This document shows positions 39,485 through 48,751 of a stretch of 64,000 nucleotides of DNA, in pieces. The stretch spans positions 1 through 64,000 of the forward strand of contig JAHJZX010000040.1 in assembly GCA_018826295.1 (NCBI GenBank), read 5' to 3'. The translations under genes were made by a program, and so were the position numbers. The stretch's first letter is position 1. Each line of letters starts with the position of its first letter. Under the pieces are notes generated by a model. The model saw only the letters and a program-made list of their open reading frames with translations, had not been told where the DNA came from and ran no database searches. Origin of the DNA: Gammaproteobacteria bacterium (GTDB taxonomy: Bacteria > Pseudomonadota > Gammaproteobacteria > Enterobacterales > Alteromonadaceae).

Positions 39485-40525
39485 TTAACGTAAACGCGGA
39501 AATAACACTAAGTGATCTAAATCCAGCCGGATGCCAATTTGCTCACCTATAGCATGGTTATGATGACTAAGCGCCAGACATTGCACCTGTTCACCGGTTT
39601 TCAGCTTTAGCTGATACAAAATATGCGAACCGCGAAAGGCCTTGTCCAGCACTTGTGCTGTTACACCGCTGTTATCGTCATGCACGATATCATCCGGCCG
39701 GATCAACACATCCACGCTGTCGCCCACCGCTAAATCGGCGTTGTAGCGCTGCTGAAAAATACCCAGGTTAGTGGCAACCTGCGCGCCATCGACCACGGTC
39801 CCCGGCAGCAATACGCCGCGGCCGATAAAGTCAGCGACAAAACGGTTGGCCGGTTTATGATACAACTCATAGGGCGTGGCCCATTGCTGCAGCCGGCCAT
39901 GTTGCATCACACCTATCATATCGGCCATAGCAAAAGCTTCGTTTTGATCGTGCGTCACCAGCACTGCAGTAATATGTAGCTGCTGTAATATCTGGCGGAT
40001 CTCACGCGCTAAGCCCTCGCGCAGCTCGGTATCCAGGCTGGAGAATGGTTCATCCAGCAGTAGTACCTTAGGCTGTGGTGCCAATGCCCGCGCCAGAGCT
40101 ACCCGTTGTTGCTGACCACCGGATAACTGATGGATATAACGCTGGCCCAGATCAGGCAAGCCAACCAGCTGCAACAGCTCTCTGACCTTATTGAGCTTAT
40201 TGGCTTTGGTTAACCCTTGCAGGCCAAAAGCAATATTGTCCGCTACCGACAGATGCGGAAACAGCGCGAAGTCCTGAAACACCATACCTACATGACGTCG
40301 CTCCGGCACCTGCAGCACCGTGCTACTGCTGACGATTTGTTGCTGCAGCCTGATACAGCCCTGCGCCACGGCCTCAAAACCGGCAATTGCCCGCAACAAA
40401 GTCGTTTTGCCGCAGCCCGAGGGGCCGACTAAACAGCCAATCTGGCCCTGCGCCAACGATAAACTGATGTCTTTTACTACCGTATGGCCGCTGTAGGCTA
40501 CGGCCAGCTGTTGTAATTCCAGCAT
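39485..40525 (-). CDS. fbpC: Iron(III) ABC transporter ATP-binding protein
   Basis: A 346-residue ATPase that energises ferric-ion import. Walker A is GPSGCGKTT (34-42), the signature is LSGGQQQRVALARAL and Walker B is LLLDEPFSSLD; a C-terminal TOBE-like domain follows (about 240-340). The ATG overlaps the permease stop by one base (TGATG). It is the last gene of fbpA-fbpB-fbpC, the normal order of this iron uptake system. It could equally be called a polyamine/iron-type ATPase by sequence alone; the partners decide. Confidence 0.88.
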   Translation of the reverse strand: MLELQQLAVAYSGHTVVKDISLSLAQGQIGCLVGPSGCGKTTLLRAIAGFEAVAQGCIRLQQQIVSSSTVLQVPERRHVGMVFQDFALFPHLSVADNIAFGLQGLTKANKLNKVRELLQLVGLPDLGQRYIHQLSGGQQQRVALARALAPQPKVLLLDEPFSSLDTELREGLAREIRQILQQLHITAVLVTHDQNEAFAMADMIGVMQHGRLQQWATPYELYHKPANRFVADFIGRGVLLPGTVVDGAQVATNLGIFQQRYNADLAVGDSVDVLIRPDDIVHDDNSGVTAQVLDKAFRGSHILYQLKLKTGEQVQCLALSHHNHAIGEQIGIRLDLDHLVLFPRLR

Positions 40526-42165
40526 CAGGTGGGTCCTTTTTCAGGTGATTCAACCGAGCGCGCCAGCAGGATCACCGGCAGTAAACTGACTAATACTATT
40601 GCCAGTGCCGGTAAGGCGGCATCGGCCAGGCGCTCATCAGAAGCCAGCTCGTAAGTGCGTACCGCCAAAGTATTAAAGTTAAACGGCCGCAATAGTAAGG
40701 TAGCAGGCAGCTCTTTTAATACATCGACAAATACCAACAGTAACGCCGTCAGCACACTGGAGCGCAGCAAGGGTACGTGCACCTTGCGCAATACCTGTGC
40801 CGGCGAATAGCCTAACGAGCGGGCAGCGTTATCCATACTGGGTTTTATCCGTTGCAGGCCGGCTTCAACGCTGTGTAACGACACCGCCAGAAACCGCACA
40901 CTGTAGGCCAGCACTAACGCAAACAAAGTACCGGAGAAAATCAGCCCTGTGCGCAGCCCAAACCAGCGCTCGGCCAGCAGGTCAATCTGGCCATCCAGCC
41001 AGGCCAGCGGCAGCATTACGCCAATCGCGATAACAGTACCCGGCACCGCATAGCCCAGCGCAGCGACCCGCACCGGTGCACGCACCAATATATCCTGACG
41101 TAACCGCTGGCCATAGCCAAACAACAGCGCCAGCCCGACCGATATCAGCGCCGCCATAGCGGCCAGTTTAAAGCTGTTCCACACTAACCCGGTAAACTGG
41201 CTGTTTAAGCTAACCTGATAATTGCTTAGCGCCCAGCTCAGCAACTGCATGGCCGGAATTAAAAAGCCAAACAGCAGCGGTAACAGGCACAAGGTAAAAA
41301 ACAGCCATTGTTTAGGCCGCCCTGGCTTACGCCTGGCAGCACTATGCGGGCGCTGGCCCTGATGATAGTAGCGGATTTTGCGTCTGGACCATTGCTCTAA
41401 CAGCAACAACGCCAGTACAAAGCCGGTTAACAAAGCCGCCAGCTGAGCCGCAGCTGCCTGGCTGCCCATACCAAACCAGGTACGGAAAATACCGGTAGTA
41501 AAGGTTGGTACGCCAAAATACTGCACAGTGCCGTAATCTGCAAACGCTTCCATCATTGCCAGCGCCGTGCCGGTAATAATGGCAGGCCGCGCCAGCGGTA
41601 AGGCCACTTGCCAGAAATGCTGGCGTGGCGTTAAACCCAGTGTACGGCTGGCCTCCAGTAATGAGGATGACTGCTCACGAAAGGCGGTACGTGCCAGCAT
41701 ATAAACATAAGGATACAGCACCAGAGTCAGCATCAGGATGGCGCCGCCTAACGAGCGGATTTGCGGAAACCAGTAGTCGCCATAGCGCCAGCCGGTAAGC
41801 TCGCGCAACAGGCTTTGCACCGGCCCGGCAAAATCCAGCATACCGGTGTAGGTGTAGGCAATAATATAAGCCGGCATAGCCAGTGGCAGCAGCAGCAACC
41901 ACTCCAGATAACGGCGGCCAACAAATTGGTATTGGGTAATTAACCAGGCGGTGCCCGTGCCAACCGCTAAAGCGCCGGCACCGGTGCCAAACGCCAGCAG
42001 CAGCGAGTTAGTGACATAGTCGGCCAGCACGGTCTGGCGTAAATGCAACCAGATCTCGGTTTGTGGCGATAGCAAACTGGCAAAAATCATCAGCACCGGC
42101 AATGCCAGTACCGCTGCAGGCAACAATACAGCCCAGCGCCAGATATCTGTCCAACCCGACTTCAT
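40525..42165 (-). CDS. fbpB: Iron(III) ABC transporter permease
   Basis: A 546-residue inner-membrane protein with about 12 membrane segments, in two fused permease halves. Each half carries an EAA-type loop: SSSLLEASRTLGLTPRQHFWQVALPLARPAI in the first and MDNAARSLGYSPAQVLRKVHVPLL in the second. This is the double-permease form found with ferric-binding FbpA proteins. It lies 38 bp downstream of fbpA and overlaps fbpC. Upstream Shine-Dalgarno is modest. Confidence 0.88.
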   Translation of the reverse strand: MKSGWTDIWRWAVLLPAAVLALPVLMIFASLLSPQTEIWLHLRQTVLADYVTNSLLLAFGTGAGALAVGTGTAWLITQYQFVGRRYLEWLLLLPLAMPAYIIAYTYTGMLDFAGPVQSLLRELTGWRYGDYWFPQIRSLGGAILMLTLVLYPYVYMLARTAFREQSSSLLEASRTLGLTPRQHFWQVALPLARPAIITGTALAMMEAFADYGTVQYFGVPTFTTGIFRTWFGMGSQAAAAQLAALLTGFVLALLLLEQWSRRKIRYYHQGQRPHSAARRKPGRPKQWLFFTLCLLPLLFGFLIPAMQLLSWALSNYQVSLNSQFTGLVWNSFKLAAMAALISVGLALLFGYGQRLRQDILVRAPVRVAALGYAVPGTVIAIGVMLPLAWLDGQIDLLAERWFGLRTGLIFSGTLFALVLAYSVRFLAVSLHSVEAGLQRIKPSMDNAARSLGYSPAQVLRKVHVPLLRSSVLTALLLVFVDVLKELPATLLLRPFNFNTLAVRTYELASDERLADAALPALAIVLVSLLPVILLARSVESPEKGPT

Positions 42166-42203
42166 CCGGCGCTCAATCCTTTACAACATATTGACTTCAA
42201 ATA

Positions 42204-43226
42204 TTATTTCCAGCCAGCGCGATCCATTACCCGGATTGCCTCGGCGTTTAATTCGCCCAATTTGTCCAATTGTAACTGGTCTGCTTTAAATTCACCAAAG
42301 CCTTGTAAAATGGCACTGGCTTTAACACCGGCACGCACCGGATATTCATGATTGGTTTCAGCATACCATTGCTGTGCATCGGCGGTCGTCATGTATTCCA
42401 GCAGCTGAATGGCTTCGGTTTTGTTAGGCGCATATTTTGCTATGCCAGCGCCGGAAATATTGATATGGGCGCCACGGTCAGCCTGATTTGGCCAGAAGAC
42501 TTTAACTTTTTCTGCCGCAGCTTTTTCTTTTGCATCAGCCAGCATGCCGCCTAAGTAATAGGTATTGGCGATGGCGATATCACAGACACCGGCCGCAGCC
42601 GCTTTAATCTGGTCACGGTCGCCGCCTTTGGGTGGCATGGCAAAGTTGGCCACCAGGCCTTTAGCCCAGCTCTCTGCCTTTTCGGCACCATCATGAGCAA
42701 TTAGGCTGGCCGTCATCGACTGGTTATAGATATTGTCTGACGAACGGATACAAATACGGCCTTTCCACTGCGGGCTGGTTAACGCTTCATAAGTCGATAA
42801 GTCTTTCGGGTCCACCTTGCCAGGCACATATAAAATCGGCCGCGCGCGCATGGTCAGGCCAAACCACTGGCCGCTAGGATCGCGCATCTCTGCCGGTATG
42901 GTGCTGCTTAACACATCAGACGTTATTGCCTGTAACACCCCCTGCTGCTTGGCACGGTATAAACGGCCCACATCAGTACTAATTAATAAATCGGCCGGGC
43001 TGTTACGACCTTCGCTGGCCATGCGGCTAATCAGCTCGTCCGGCTTACCGGTAATCAGGTTTACTTTAATGCCGGTTTGCGCGCTGAACTTGTCCAGCAG
43101 CGGCTTAATCAGCTCTTCCTGCCGCGCTGAGTAAACATTCACTTCGCTGGCCTCTGCTGCAGCCAGATTACACAATGCGGTTACTACGGCCGCGCCGACT
43201 AAACTTAATGCCTTAACTGATTTCAT
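42204..43226 (-). CDS. fbpA: Ferric iron-binding periplasmic protein
   Basis: A 340-residue substrate-binding protein of the Fe(III) ABC transporter, with a signal peptide (about 1-26, ending AEASE). Family blocks include EVNVYSARQEELIKPLLDKFSAQTGIKVNLITGKPDELI, and the adjacent tyrosines in ANTYYLGGML match the iron-coordinating Tyr pair of FbpA. The ATG at 43226 has AGGAG 8 bp upstream and is preferred to the TTG at 43232. It heads the fbpABC operon. A Fur-like sequence lies 60-90 bp upstream. Confidence 0.9.
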   Translation of the reverse strand: MKSVKALSLVGAAVVTALCNLAAAEASEVNVYSARQEELIKPLLDKFSAQTGIKVNLITGKPDELISRMASEGRNSPADLLISTDVGRLYRAKQQGVLQAITSDVLSSTIPAEMRDPSGQWFGLTMRARPILYVPGKVDPKDLSTYEALTSPQWKGRICIRSSDNIYNQSMTASLIAHDGAEKAESWAKGLVANFAMPPKGGDRDQIKAAAAGVCDIAIANTYYLGGMLADAKEKAAAEKVKVFWPNQADRGAHINISGAGIAKYAPNKTEAIQLLEYMTTADAQQWYAETNHEYPVRAGVKASAILQGFGEFKADQLQLDKLGELNAEAIRVMDRAGWK

Positions 43227-43284
43227 CACCAAACTCCTGAAGGAAAGGGGAAACGCAAAAGATGGGCTATCTAAGCATAAATAC

Positions 43285-43312
43285 GAATAATTCTCAACGA
43301 GATTGAGATTAG
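43285..43312 (-). promoter_or_regulatory. Candidate Fur box upstream of fbpA
   Basis: The minus strand reads AATCTCAATCTCGTTGAGAATTATT (43310 to 43286), which includes TGAGAATTATT, a common Fur-box half, and an inverted TCTCAA/TTGAGA pair. The position before an iron operon supports it. The match to the full 19-bp consensus is incomplete. Confidence 0.5.
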
Positions 43313-43321
43313 TCTAATAAA

Positions 43322-43351
43322 AAAAGCCGTTAAACTTTCTTAACGGCTTTT
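43322..43351 (-). terminator. Terminator after the His-rich lipoprotein gene
   Basis: A 12-bp perfect stem (AAAAGCCGTTAA at 43322-43333 with TTAACGGCTTTT at 43340-43351) with a 6-nt loop and terminal A/T runs forms an intrinsic terminator usable in both directions. Confidence 0.88.
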
Positions 43352-43374
43352 CAGTTGCAACTAATGTAGGGTTT

Positions 43375-44748
43375 TTAGTGATCGTGCGCTGCGGCAGCTT
43401 CTGCGATACCTAACCACACCAGCTTATGCGGGACAAAGTTCAGCTGTTTTGTCGCCACCACTTCAGCATCGGCAATATCGACAGTCAGCAGGGTGCTGTC
43501 GATGGGGTTAGCCACATAGACTTTGTCATCACTGGCTGAGATCGCCAGTTCAAAGCGGCTGCCACTTGGCATAGTGCTAACATCAGCGCTGGTTAGCTGC
43601 ACTTTAGCGGCAAACTCAAACGCCGGCTCTTCCGCTGCTGCAGCGCCGTCGTGTTCATGACCATGATAGTTAAGAATAGTTAAGTAGCCCTGGTTATCCA
43701 GCAGCACAAACTTTTCGCCCTTATCGGCAAAACCGTAGCCAATAATGCCGGCACCTTCGCCGCCCTGCCAGTCTACCAGATCCATTTCGCCATCTTCTGC
43801 ATGAATAGCAAACATGCTGCTACCGGCAAACCCCACTAAATGTTCGGCATGCATAGCGCCGACCAGAGTACCAATGCGCATGGTGCCGCTAAAATCATCG
43901 GTGTTGGCAATTTTACTGGCGGTAAAGGTTTCACCTTGCTGCGCTATGACCAACACGCCGTCAGTACAGCCAAAAGCAATCACATGCTCGTTCTGCGCGC
44001 TGCCATGTAAACCCGGGCAAGTCTCGGTAAACACCATTTCTTCATGGAAGTGATCATCATGCGCATGATACAGCCCTACTTTATCAGGCAAAGTGGTCGC
44101 GCTATTGGCATCGCGGATAGTCGACAGTACGTATTCGCCACGGGCCTGGGCAGCGCCATGCATATGCGTCGTGTAATGCAGTACCGGGTAGCCGTTGCTG
44201 TCGGTGCTGATATCTGCATCGGTAATTACTGCCACTGCCGCCGGCGTGCTGCTATTGCCATCGCCGTCAAAAAATACTGCGGTCTGGCTGTCGGTGCTGG
44301 TAATGTGGGTTGGCCGGCTTTCAGATAGCACAAAGCTGCTCAGTGCCGGTGCTTGCTGATAGTCGTGCAGGTGATCAACATGATCTTCCTGGAATAAACC
44401 ACCATCAACAAACTCGACCCGATCTGTGGTGCGTTGCACAACCAGCGCGTAGCGCTTACCGGCAGACGCAGCCAGCGCAGAAGGCGTGTCAGCTACCGCA
44501 AAGCTGTCCAGCAGGCTGCCATCTTCCAGCTCATACACTGATACCAGGTTGGAATCTTTGGCGGAAATGACCAACCGGCCGACGCTGCTAATCTCATCAT
44601 GATCGTGATCATGGTCGTCACCATCATCGCCAGCGATAGGCTCTTTTTCGACGATATTCGTTGTGCTATCACCGCAGGCGCTAAGTAGCGAGCTGGCTAC
44701 CAGCAGCGCCACCAAACTTAATTTATTTTGTAACATAGGCTGAAACAT
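43375..44748 (-). CDS. His-rich lipoprotein, candidate zinc-binding protein
   Basis: A 457-residue predicted lipoprotein (lipobox LLSAC near residue 25). A metal-binding stretch (DDGDDHDHDHDE) follows close behind the anchor, and further His motifs are spread along it: DHVDHLHDY, HAHDDHFHEE, HGHEHDG and a terminal AAHDH. The body looks like a beta-propeller (repeated VYVANPIDSTLL, FVLLDNQGYLTIL type strands). GGAGA lies 7 bp before the ATG at 44748. It follows the ZnuD-like receptor gene, so it probably binds zinc at the outer membrane or in the periplasm and passes it on. No enzymatic signature. Confidence 0.72.
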   Translation of the reverse strand: MFQPMLQNKLSLVALLVASSLLSACGDSTTNIVEKEPIAGDDGDDHDHDHDEISSVGRLVISAKDSNLVSVYELEDGSLLDSFAVADTPSALAASAGKRYALVVQRTTDRVEFVDGGLFQEDHVDHLHDYQQAPALSSFVLSESRPTHITSTDSQTAVFFDGDGNSSTPAAVAVITDADISTDSNGYPVLHYTTHMHGAAQARGEYVLSTIRDANSATTLPDKVGLYHAHDDHFHEEMVFTETCPGLHGSAQNEHVIAFGCTDGVLVIAQQGETFTASKIANTDDFSGTMRIGTLVGAMHAEHLVGFAGSSMFAIHAEDGEMDLVDWQGGEGAGIIGYGFADKGEKFVLLDNQGYLTILNYHGHEHDGAAAAEEPAFEFAAKVQLTSADVSTMPSGSRFELAISASDDKVYVANPIDSTLLTVDIADAEVVATKQLNFVPHKLVWLGIAEAAAAHDH

Positions 44749-44772
44749 GAAAATCTCCATATTAAATAAAAA

Positions 44773-44807
44773 TTGCCGCAGGCCAGGAACCAAGCTTCCT
44801 ACGGCAA
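44773..44807 (-). terminator. Imperfect hairpin between the ZnuD-like receptor and lipoprotein genes
   Basis: TTGCCG (44773-44778) pairs with CGGCAA (44802-44807), with an inner GGAA/TTCC pair. On the minus strand it is followed by TTTTTATTT. It may partly terminate the receptor transcript. Confidence 0.5.
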
Positions 44808-44812
44808 AAAAC

Positions 44813-47227
44813 TTAAAAACTGCCGCGCAAACCCAGTGCCACAGAACGGCCAGGTAACGGCGTGATATCTTTTAAGAATGAAGTGTGTACCCGCGCTTCT
44901 TCGTCAGTCAGGTTTTGCCCTTTCAAATAGGCGGTTATCAGCTGACCGCCGAGGTTAAAGCGGTAACTCAGGCTGGCATCAAGCAAGGTGTAACCGTCGG
45001 TCGCGGTTTCTAATGCGGCCGTTCTATCCTGTTTAAAGTAACGGGTGGCGCGCAGATCAGCACTGTAAGCATCCTGCTCATAGGCCAGCTCGGCACTGAT
45101 ACGTAGCGGTGGCGTGCGCGGTAACTCGCCGCCCTGCTTTAAACGGGCACGGATGTAGTCGCCCTGCAGGGTTAACTTAAACGGCGCATTAATTTGCCAG
45201 ATATACTGGGCTTCAAAACCATGTAGCCTGACGTCGGCAGCAGTAAACAGATATACCGGCAATTCGCCACCGTGATCATGGCCATCTTCCTCAGCATGCT
45301 CATGGCTATGGCCAGACTCAGCAAACAAGCCGGTATTTTGCTGGTAATAATAGTTATCTATCTGGTTATAGAAGGCATTTAACACAAAGCCGGTATCACC
45401 GTTGAACTTACGCAGCGTAATATCCAGGTTATTCGCCGTTTCCAGTTTCACCGGCTGGCTATTTAATACAAACTCGTCGTCGTCCAGGGTAAACAGTGCG
45501 CCGACTTCATAAGATTGCGTACCGATATGCGCACCAAACGACAGCATTTCCGCTGCAGAAGGTGCACGCTGTGAGCGCGATAGCGAAATACCCAGGTTAT
45601 AGCCTTCAGCAAAATCCCACACTGTGCCGGCCGATAAGCTGTATGGCGTAAACTTCTGGCTGACATCAAATACCCGGATCATTCCATCTGCGTGCTCATG
45701 GTCATGGTCGTGATCATGCTCTGCTTCGTCATGGCCATGGGCAGCGATGTCTGGCAGCCGCATATCAGTGGCGTCAATAGTGACGCGTTCAACCCTGGCA
45801 CCTAACTGCACCAGCCAGTGGCCAAAATGACGCTCTTCCACCCAGGCCAGCGCCAGCGTTTTGCTTTTCGATGGTGGGGTAAAGGCTTCTTCGCCGATGG
45901 CTTCGAAGTCGCTGTATTTATAATGCAGGCTTAAACCGCCACGCCAGTCGTTAATGGTGCGGTGTAACAGCTCAATACGCGCTTCATAGCTGTTATTGGC
46001 GAAGGTGGTGCCAACAACTCCGTTTTCAATTTCAGCATGCTGATAGTCGGTATAGGCTAAACGGGTATTAACGGCGCGGATCAGGCTATTGTCGAAGTTA
46101 AGCTCGCTCAGTAACTGCCAGCGGTTTTGCGTTAAGTCGGCCAATACCCGCTCTGCGTCGTGCGCTTCACCCTCTTCGTCTTCATGCGCATGCTCTTCAT
46201 GGTCATGCCCGCCGTGAGAGTGGCCAGGTATGCCGTACTCGCGCTCTAAGCGACCGTAAGACATACCAACATAGCCATTATCCAGCAACCAACTGCCGCC
46301 GACAGTCGCGCCTTTGGCGGTTTGGCCTGAGTTTTCAACTTTGCCTTTTTCAGCACCTTGTTCCGGCACACTTTCGGCAAAACCCGGAATACTGTAGTTG
46401 TCACTGTCGCGCCAGAAGCCATCAACATAAACCGCAAACATATCAGTACCATTTACAGCCGAGCCTGCGACCAGTTTTTCATTATTTACCGACTCACGCT
46501 GCAGCATCCATTCAGCACGCGGCGTACTGCTGGTTGGCACCCGCTCATCAACCACATTCACCACACCACCTATGGCGCCGCTGCCATAAAATAATGTCGC
46601 CGGGCCACGCAGTACTTCAATCTGGGTTGCGGTGCTGGCTTCGCTGGCAACACCATGATCCGGGCCAACCCGAGAAGCATCACCGGCATCCAGGCCGTTT
46701 TGTGTAATCAGCACGCGCGGGCCATCTAAACCGCGGATAATCGGGCTACTTGAGACACCGCCATAAAAGTTTGAGTGCACGCCAACTTCATTTTTTAGCG
46801 TATCGCCCAGCGTCGCCGCCTGACGCATTTTCAGTGCGTCACCGGCCAGCACGTTTACCGGCATCGAAGACTCGGTAGCTGAGGCATGAAACGGACTGGC
46901 TTTAATGTCGATGGTTTCAATAGTAGTAGAAAGCAGTACTACGCTGAGGTTATCCAGCCCGGTGGCAGGTACTTCAAGATGCACATTACGATGGGCAAAG
47001 CGGCTCGCTTCAATATGCAGCTCTGCTTCACCGGCGTTGATATTGGCCAGCACAAAACGGCCATTGTCATCAGTGCGGGTTTCGCCATTGCTGCCCATCA
47101 GCTGCACTCTGGCATTCGCCACCGGTTTGCCAGCGGCGTCCGTTACTGTACCTGTAATACTGTCGGCATAAGCCGTTGACGTTAAAGCAGCAAACACTGC
47201 TGCGGTTAACAGAGTCGGTTTAAACAT
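44813..47227 (-). CDS. ZnuD-like TonB-dependent zinc receptor
   Basis: An 804-residue outer-membrane receptor with a signal peptide (ending TAYA). It opens with a carboxypeptidase-regulatory-like beta domain (SITGTVTDAAGKPVANARVQL, about 22-100), followed by the plug (RGLDGPRVLITQNGLDAGDASRVGPDHG) and a barrel with three His/Asp-rich extracellular loops (HSHGGHDHEEHAHEDEE, HDEAEHDHDHDHEHADG, HSHEHAEEDGHDHGGE). Such loops are the hallmark of ZnuD zinc receptors. The ATG at 47227 has GGAG 5 bp upstream. Zur-like boxes lie 59-102 bp upstream. Nickel or copper uptake is less likely. Confidence 0.85.
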   Translation of the reverse strand: MFKPTLLTAAVFAALTSTAYADSITGTVTDAAGKPVANARVQLMGSNGETRTDDNGRFVLANINAGEAELHIEASRFAHRNVHLEVPATGLDNLSVVLLSTTIETIDIKASPFHASATESSMPVNVLAGDALKMRQAATLGDTLKNEVGVHSNFYGGVSSSPIIRGLDGPRVLITQNGLDAGDASRVGPDHGVASEASTATQIEVLRGPATLFYGSGAIGGVVNVVDERVPTSSTPRAEWMLQRESVNNEKLVAGSAVNGTDMFAVYVDGFWRDSDNYSIPGFAESVPEQGAEKGKVENSGQTAKGATVGGSWLLDNGYVGMSYGRLEREYGIPGHSHGGHDHEEHAHEDEEGEAHDAERVLADLTQNRWQLLSELNFDNSLIRAVNTRLAYTDYQHAEIENGVVGTTFANNSYEARIELLHRTINDWRGGLSLHYKYSDFEAIGEEAFTPPSKSKTLALAWVEERHFGHWLVQLGARVERVTIDATDMRLPDIAAHGHDEAEHDHDHDHEHADGMIRVFDVSQKFTPYSLSAGTVWDFAEGYNLGISLSRSQRAPSAAEMLSFGAHIGTQSYEVGALFTLDDDEFVLNSQPVKLETANNLDITLRKFNGDTGFVLNAFYNQIDNYYYQQNTGLFAESGHSHEHAEEDGHDHGGELPVYLFTAADVRLHGFEAQYIWQINAPFKLTLQGDYIRARLKQGGELPRTPPLRISAELAYEQDAYSADLRATRYFKQDRTAALETATDGYTLLDASLSYRFNLGGQLITAYLKGQNLTDEEARVHTSFLKDITPLPGRSVALGLRGSF

Positions 47228-47285
47228 TGTCACTCCATGTTAGCCATTTACTGTTACAACCTGATCAGTCGATTTGACGACTTAA

Positions 47286-47302
47286 ATGTTACGTTATAAC
47301 AT
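47286..47302. promoter_or_regulatory. Zur-like box 1
   Basis: ATGTTACGTTATAACAT is a 17-bp dyad with 6 of 8 matching positions per arm to the ATGTTATA-n-TATAACAT form of gammaproteobacterial Zur boxes. It lies between the divergent ZnuD-like receptor and the COG0523 GTPase. Confidence 0.7.
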
Positions 47303-47317
47303 ATTTTGAATATTGTG

Positions 47318-47329
47318 ATGTTATAACAT
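47318..47329. promoter_or_regulatory. Zur-like box 2
   Basis: ATGTTATAACAT is a perfect 12-bp palindrome that forms the core of a second Zur-type site, 16 bp from the first. Two sites suggest one for each divergent promoter. Confidence 0.65.
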
Positions 47330-47346
47330 TTTTATGGCGGACTGCA

Positions 47347-47508
47347 ATGCTTACGACAAGAAAACCACTGCGCACGGTGAATAACATAAACGGCAGAGGT
47401 GCCATCTCGGCGCTATCTATTAGCGGTGGCTTACTGCTGGTTAGCGCGCATTTGTATAACGGTAAACTGCTGCATAAACTGCAAGGGCTTCAGCATGCTG
47501 CCAACTAA
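47347..47508 (+). CDS. Possible 53-residue small protein before the COG0523 gene
   Basis: An open frame opens with ATG at 47347, soon after the second Zur-like box, and ends 14 bp inside the COG0523 gene in another frame. The peptide starts [18 protein letters not shown] and has one hydrophobic segment ([18 protein letters not shown]), then a basic tail with two His. A GGCGG lies upstream. The overlap with the next start would allow translational coupling. It could be a small Zur-regulated membrane peptide or chance; I do not recognise it. Confidence 0.4.
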   Translation: MLTTRKPLRTVNNINGRGAISALSISGGLLLVSAHLYNGKLLHKLQGLQHAAN

Positions 47509-48715
47509 TACTGCTTCTGACACACGTCTGCCGGTTACGGTGCTATCCGGCTTTTTAGGCGCCGGAAAAACCACCTTGCTAAACCATGTGCTGAATAACC
47601 GCGATGGCTTACGCGTTGCCGTTATCGTCAACGATATGAGCGACGTTAACATCGACGCCAACCAGCTTAATAAAGAAGTCAGCCTTAACCGCGCCGAAGA
47701 AAAGCTGGTAGAAATGAGCAACGGCTGCATTTGCTGCACCTTGCGCGAAGATTTACTGCTCGAAGTCGGCCAGCTGGCCAAAGCCGGCCGCTTTGATTAT
47801 CTGCTGATTGAATCGACCGGTATCTCCGAGCCGCTACCTATAGCTGAAACCTTTACCTTTGAGCACGAAGACGGCCAGAGCCTGGCCGATATTGCCCGGC
47901 TGGACACCCTGGTCACCGTAGTAGATGCGGTAAACTTTCTGGCCGATTTTGAAGCGGCACAAGACTTAGCCGAACGCGGCGAGAGCCTCGGTGAAGATGA
48001 CGAGCGCAGCGTGGCCGACTTGCTAATTGAGCAAGTCGAGTTTTGTGATGTGCTGGTGGTTAGCAAAACGGATTTGGTCAGCGCAGCACAGCTAAAACGC
48101 CTTAGTGCCATTTTACGTAGCTTAAACAGCCGCGCCCACATTATTTATGCTGACAATGGCAAAGTAGCATTAACGCAAATCCTCAATACCGGCTTATTTA
48201 ATTTTGAACAGGCACAGCAAGCCCCCGGCTGGCTGGCCGAGCTACGTGGTGAGCATAAGCCCGAAACCGAAGAATACGGTATCAGCAGCTTCGCCTTTAC
48301 TGCGCGAAAACCCTTTCATCCCGCGCGTTTTCACGCCTTTTTACATCAGGACTGGCCAAGCGGCCGCCTGCTGCGCTCTAAAGGCTATTTCTGGCTGGCC
48401 AGCACACCGGAGTATGCCTGGCTGTGGCATCAGGCCGGCGGTATCGCCCGTTACAATATGGCCGGCTTATTCTGGCAGGCCGTGCCGGCCGAGCAGTGGC
48501 CGCAAGACCCAGAGCTGCAGGACGCCATTATGCAAAGCTGGGCCGAACCCTATGGCGACCGCCGCCAGGAGCTGGTGTTTATTGGCCAGCAACTGGATAA
48601 AACCGCCATGTTAGCCCAGCTTAACGCCTGCCTGTTAAGCGATGCAGAGCTGGCGCTGGGCGAGGCCGGCTGGCAGCGGCTGCCAACGCCTTTTATGCAG
48701 CAGCAACCGGCATGA
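47495..48715 (+). CDS. COG0523 (CobW/P47K-type) GTPase, probable zinc metallochaperone
   Basis: A 406-residue GTPase. The P-loop is [12 protein letters not shown] (18-29) and the metal site is the CxCC motif in NGCICCT (76-82). VSKTDLV is the guanine-specificity motif, and a CobW C-terminal domain follows (about 285-395). Zur-controlled COG0523 proteins (ZigA, YeiR and ZNG1-like) deliver zinc to client enzymes under starvation. AAGGG lies 7 bp before the ATG at 47495; the longer frame from 47399 has no site. It is divergent from the ZnuD-like receptor across two Zur-like boxes, which supports zinc, not cobalamin or nitrile hydratase, as its role. Confidence 0.85.
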   Translation: MLPTNTASDTRLPVTVLSGFLGAGKTTLLNHVLNNRDGLRVAVIVNDMSDVNIDANQLNKEVSLNRAEEKLVEMSNGCICCTLREDLLLEVGQLAKAGRFDYLLIESTGISEPLPIAETFTFEHEDGQSLADIARLDTLVTVVDAVNFLADFEAAQDLAERGESLGEDDERSVADLLIEQVEFCDVLVVSKTDLVSAAQLKRLSAILRSLNSRAHIIYADNGKVALTQILNTGLFNFEQAQQAPGWLAELRGEHKPETEEYGISSFAFTARKPFHPARFHAFLHQDWPSGRLLRSKGYFWLASTPEYAWLWHQAGGIARYNMAGLFWQAVPAEQWPQDPELQDAIMQSWAEPYGDRRQELVFIGQQLDKTAMLAQLNACLLSDAELALGEAGWQRLPTPFMQQQPA

Positions 48716-48746
48716 TTGCGTTAGCCGGTAAGCTAGCGCAATCATG
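48711..48746. terminator. Hairpin between convergent COG0523 and class II aldolase-like genes
   Basis: A 15-bp stem with one wobble (CATGATTGCGTTAGC at 48711-48725 with GCTAGCGCAATCATG at 48732-48746) overlaps the COG0523 stop codon. It has no U-tract and probably works as a bidirectional transcript end. Confidence 0.55.
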
Positions 48747-48751
48747 CCAGA

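Noticed and set aside
44813-47227. Collagen-like or repeat-artifact explanation for the His-rich stretches
   Set aside because: Three separate, non-identical His/Asp clusters at loop positions of a TonB barrel, in a locus with Zur-like boxes, fit metal-binding loops and not simple sequence drift.
47399-47494. N-terminal extension of the COG0523 GTPase
   Set aside because: The 32 extra residues lack similarity to the family and no ribosome binding site is present; MLPTN at 47495 has AAGGG in place and precedes the family's P-loop at normal distance.
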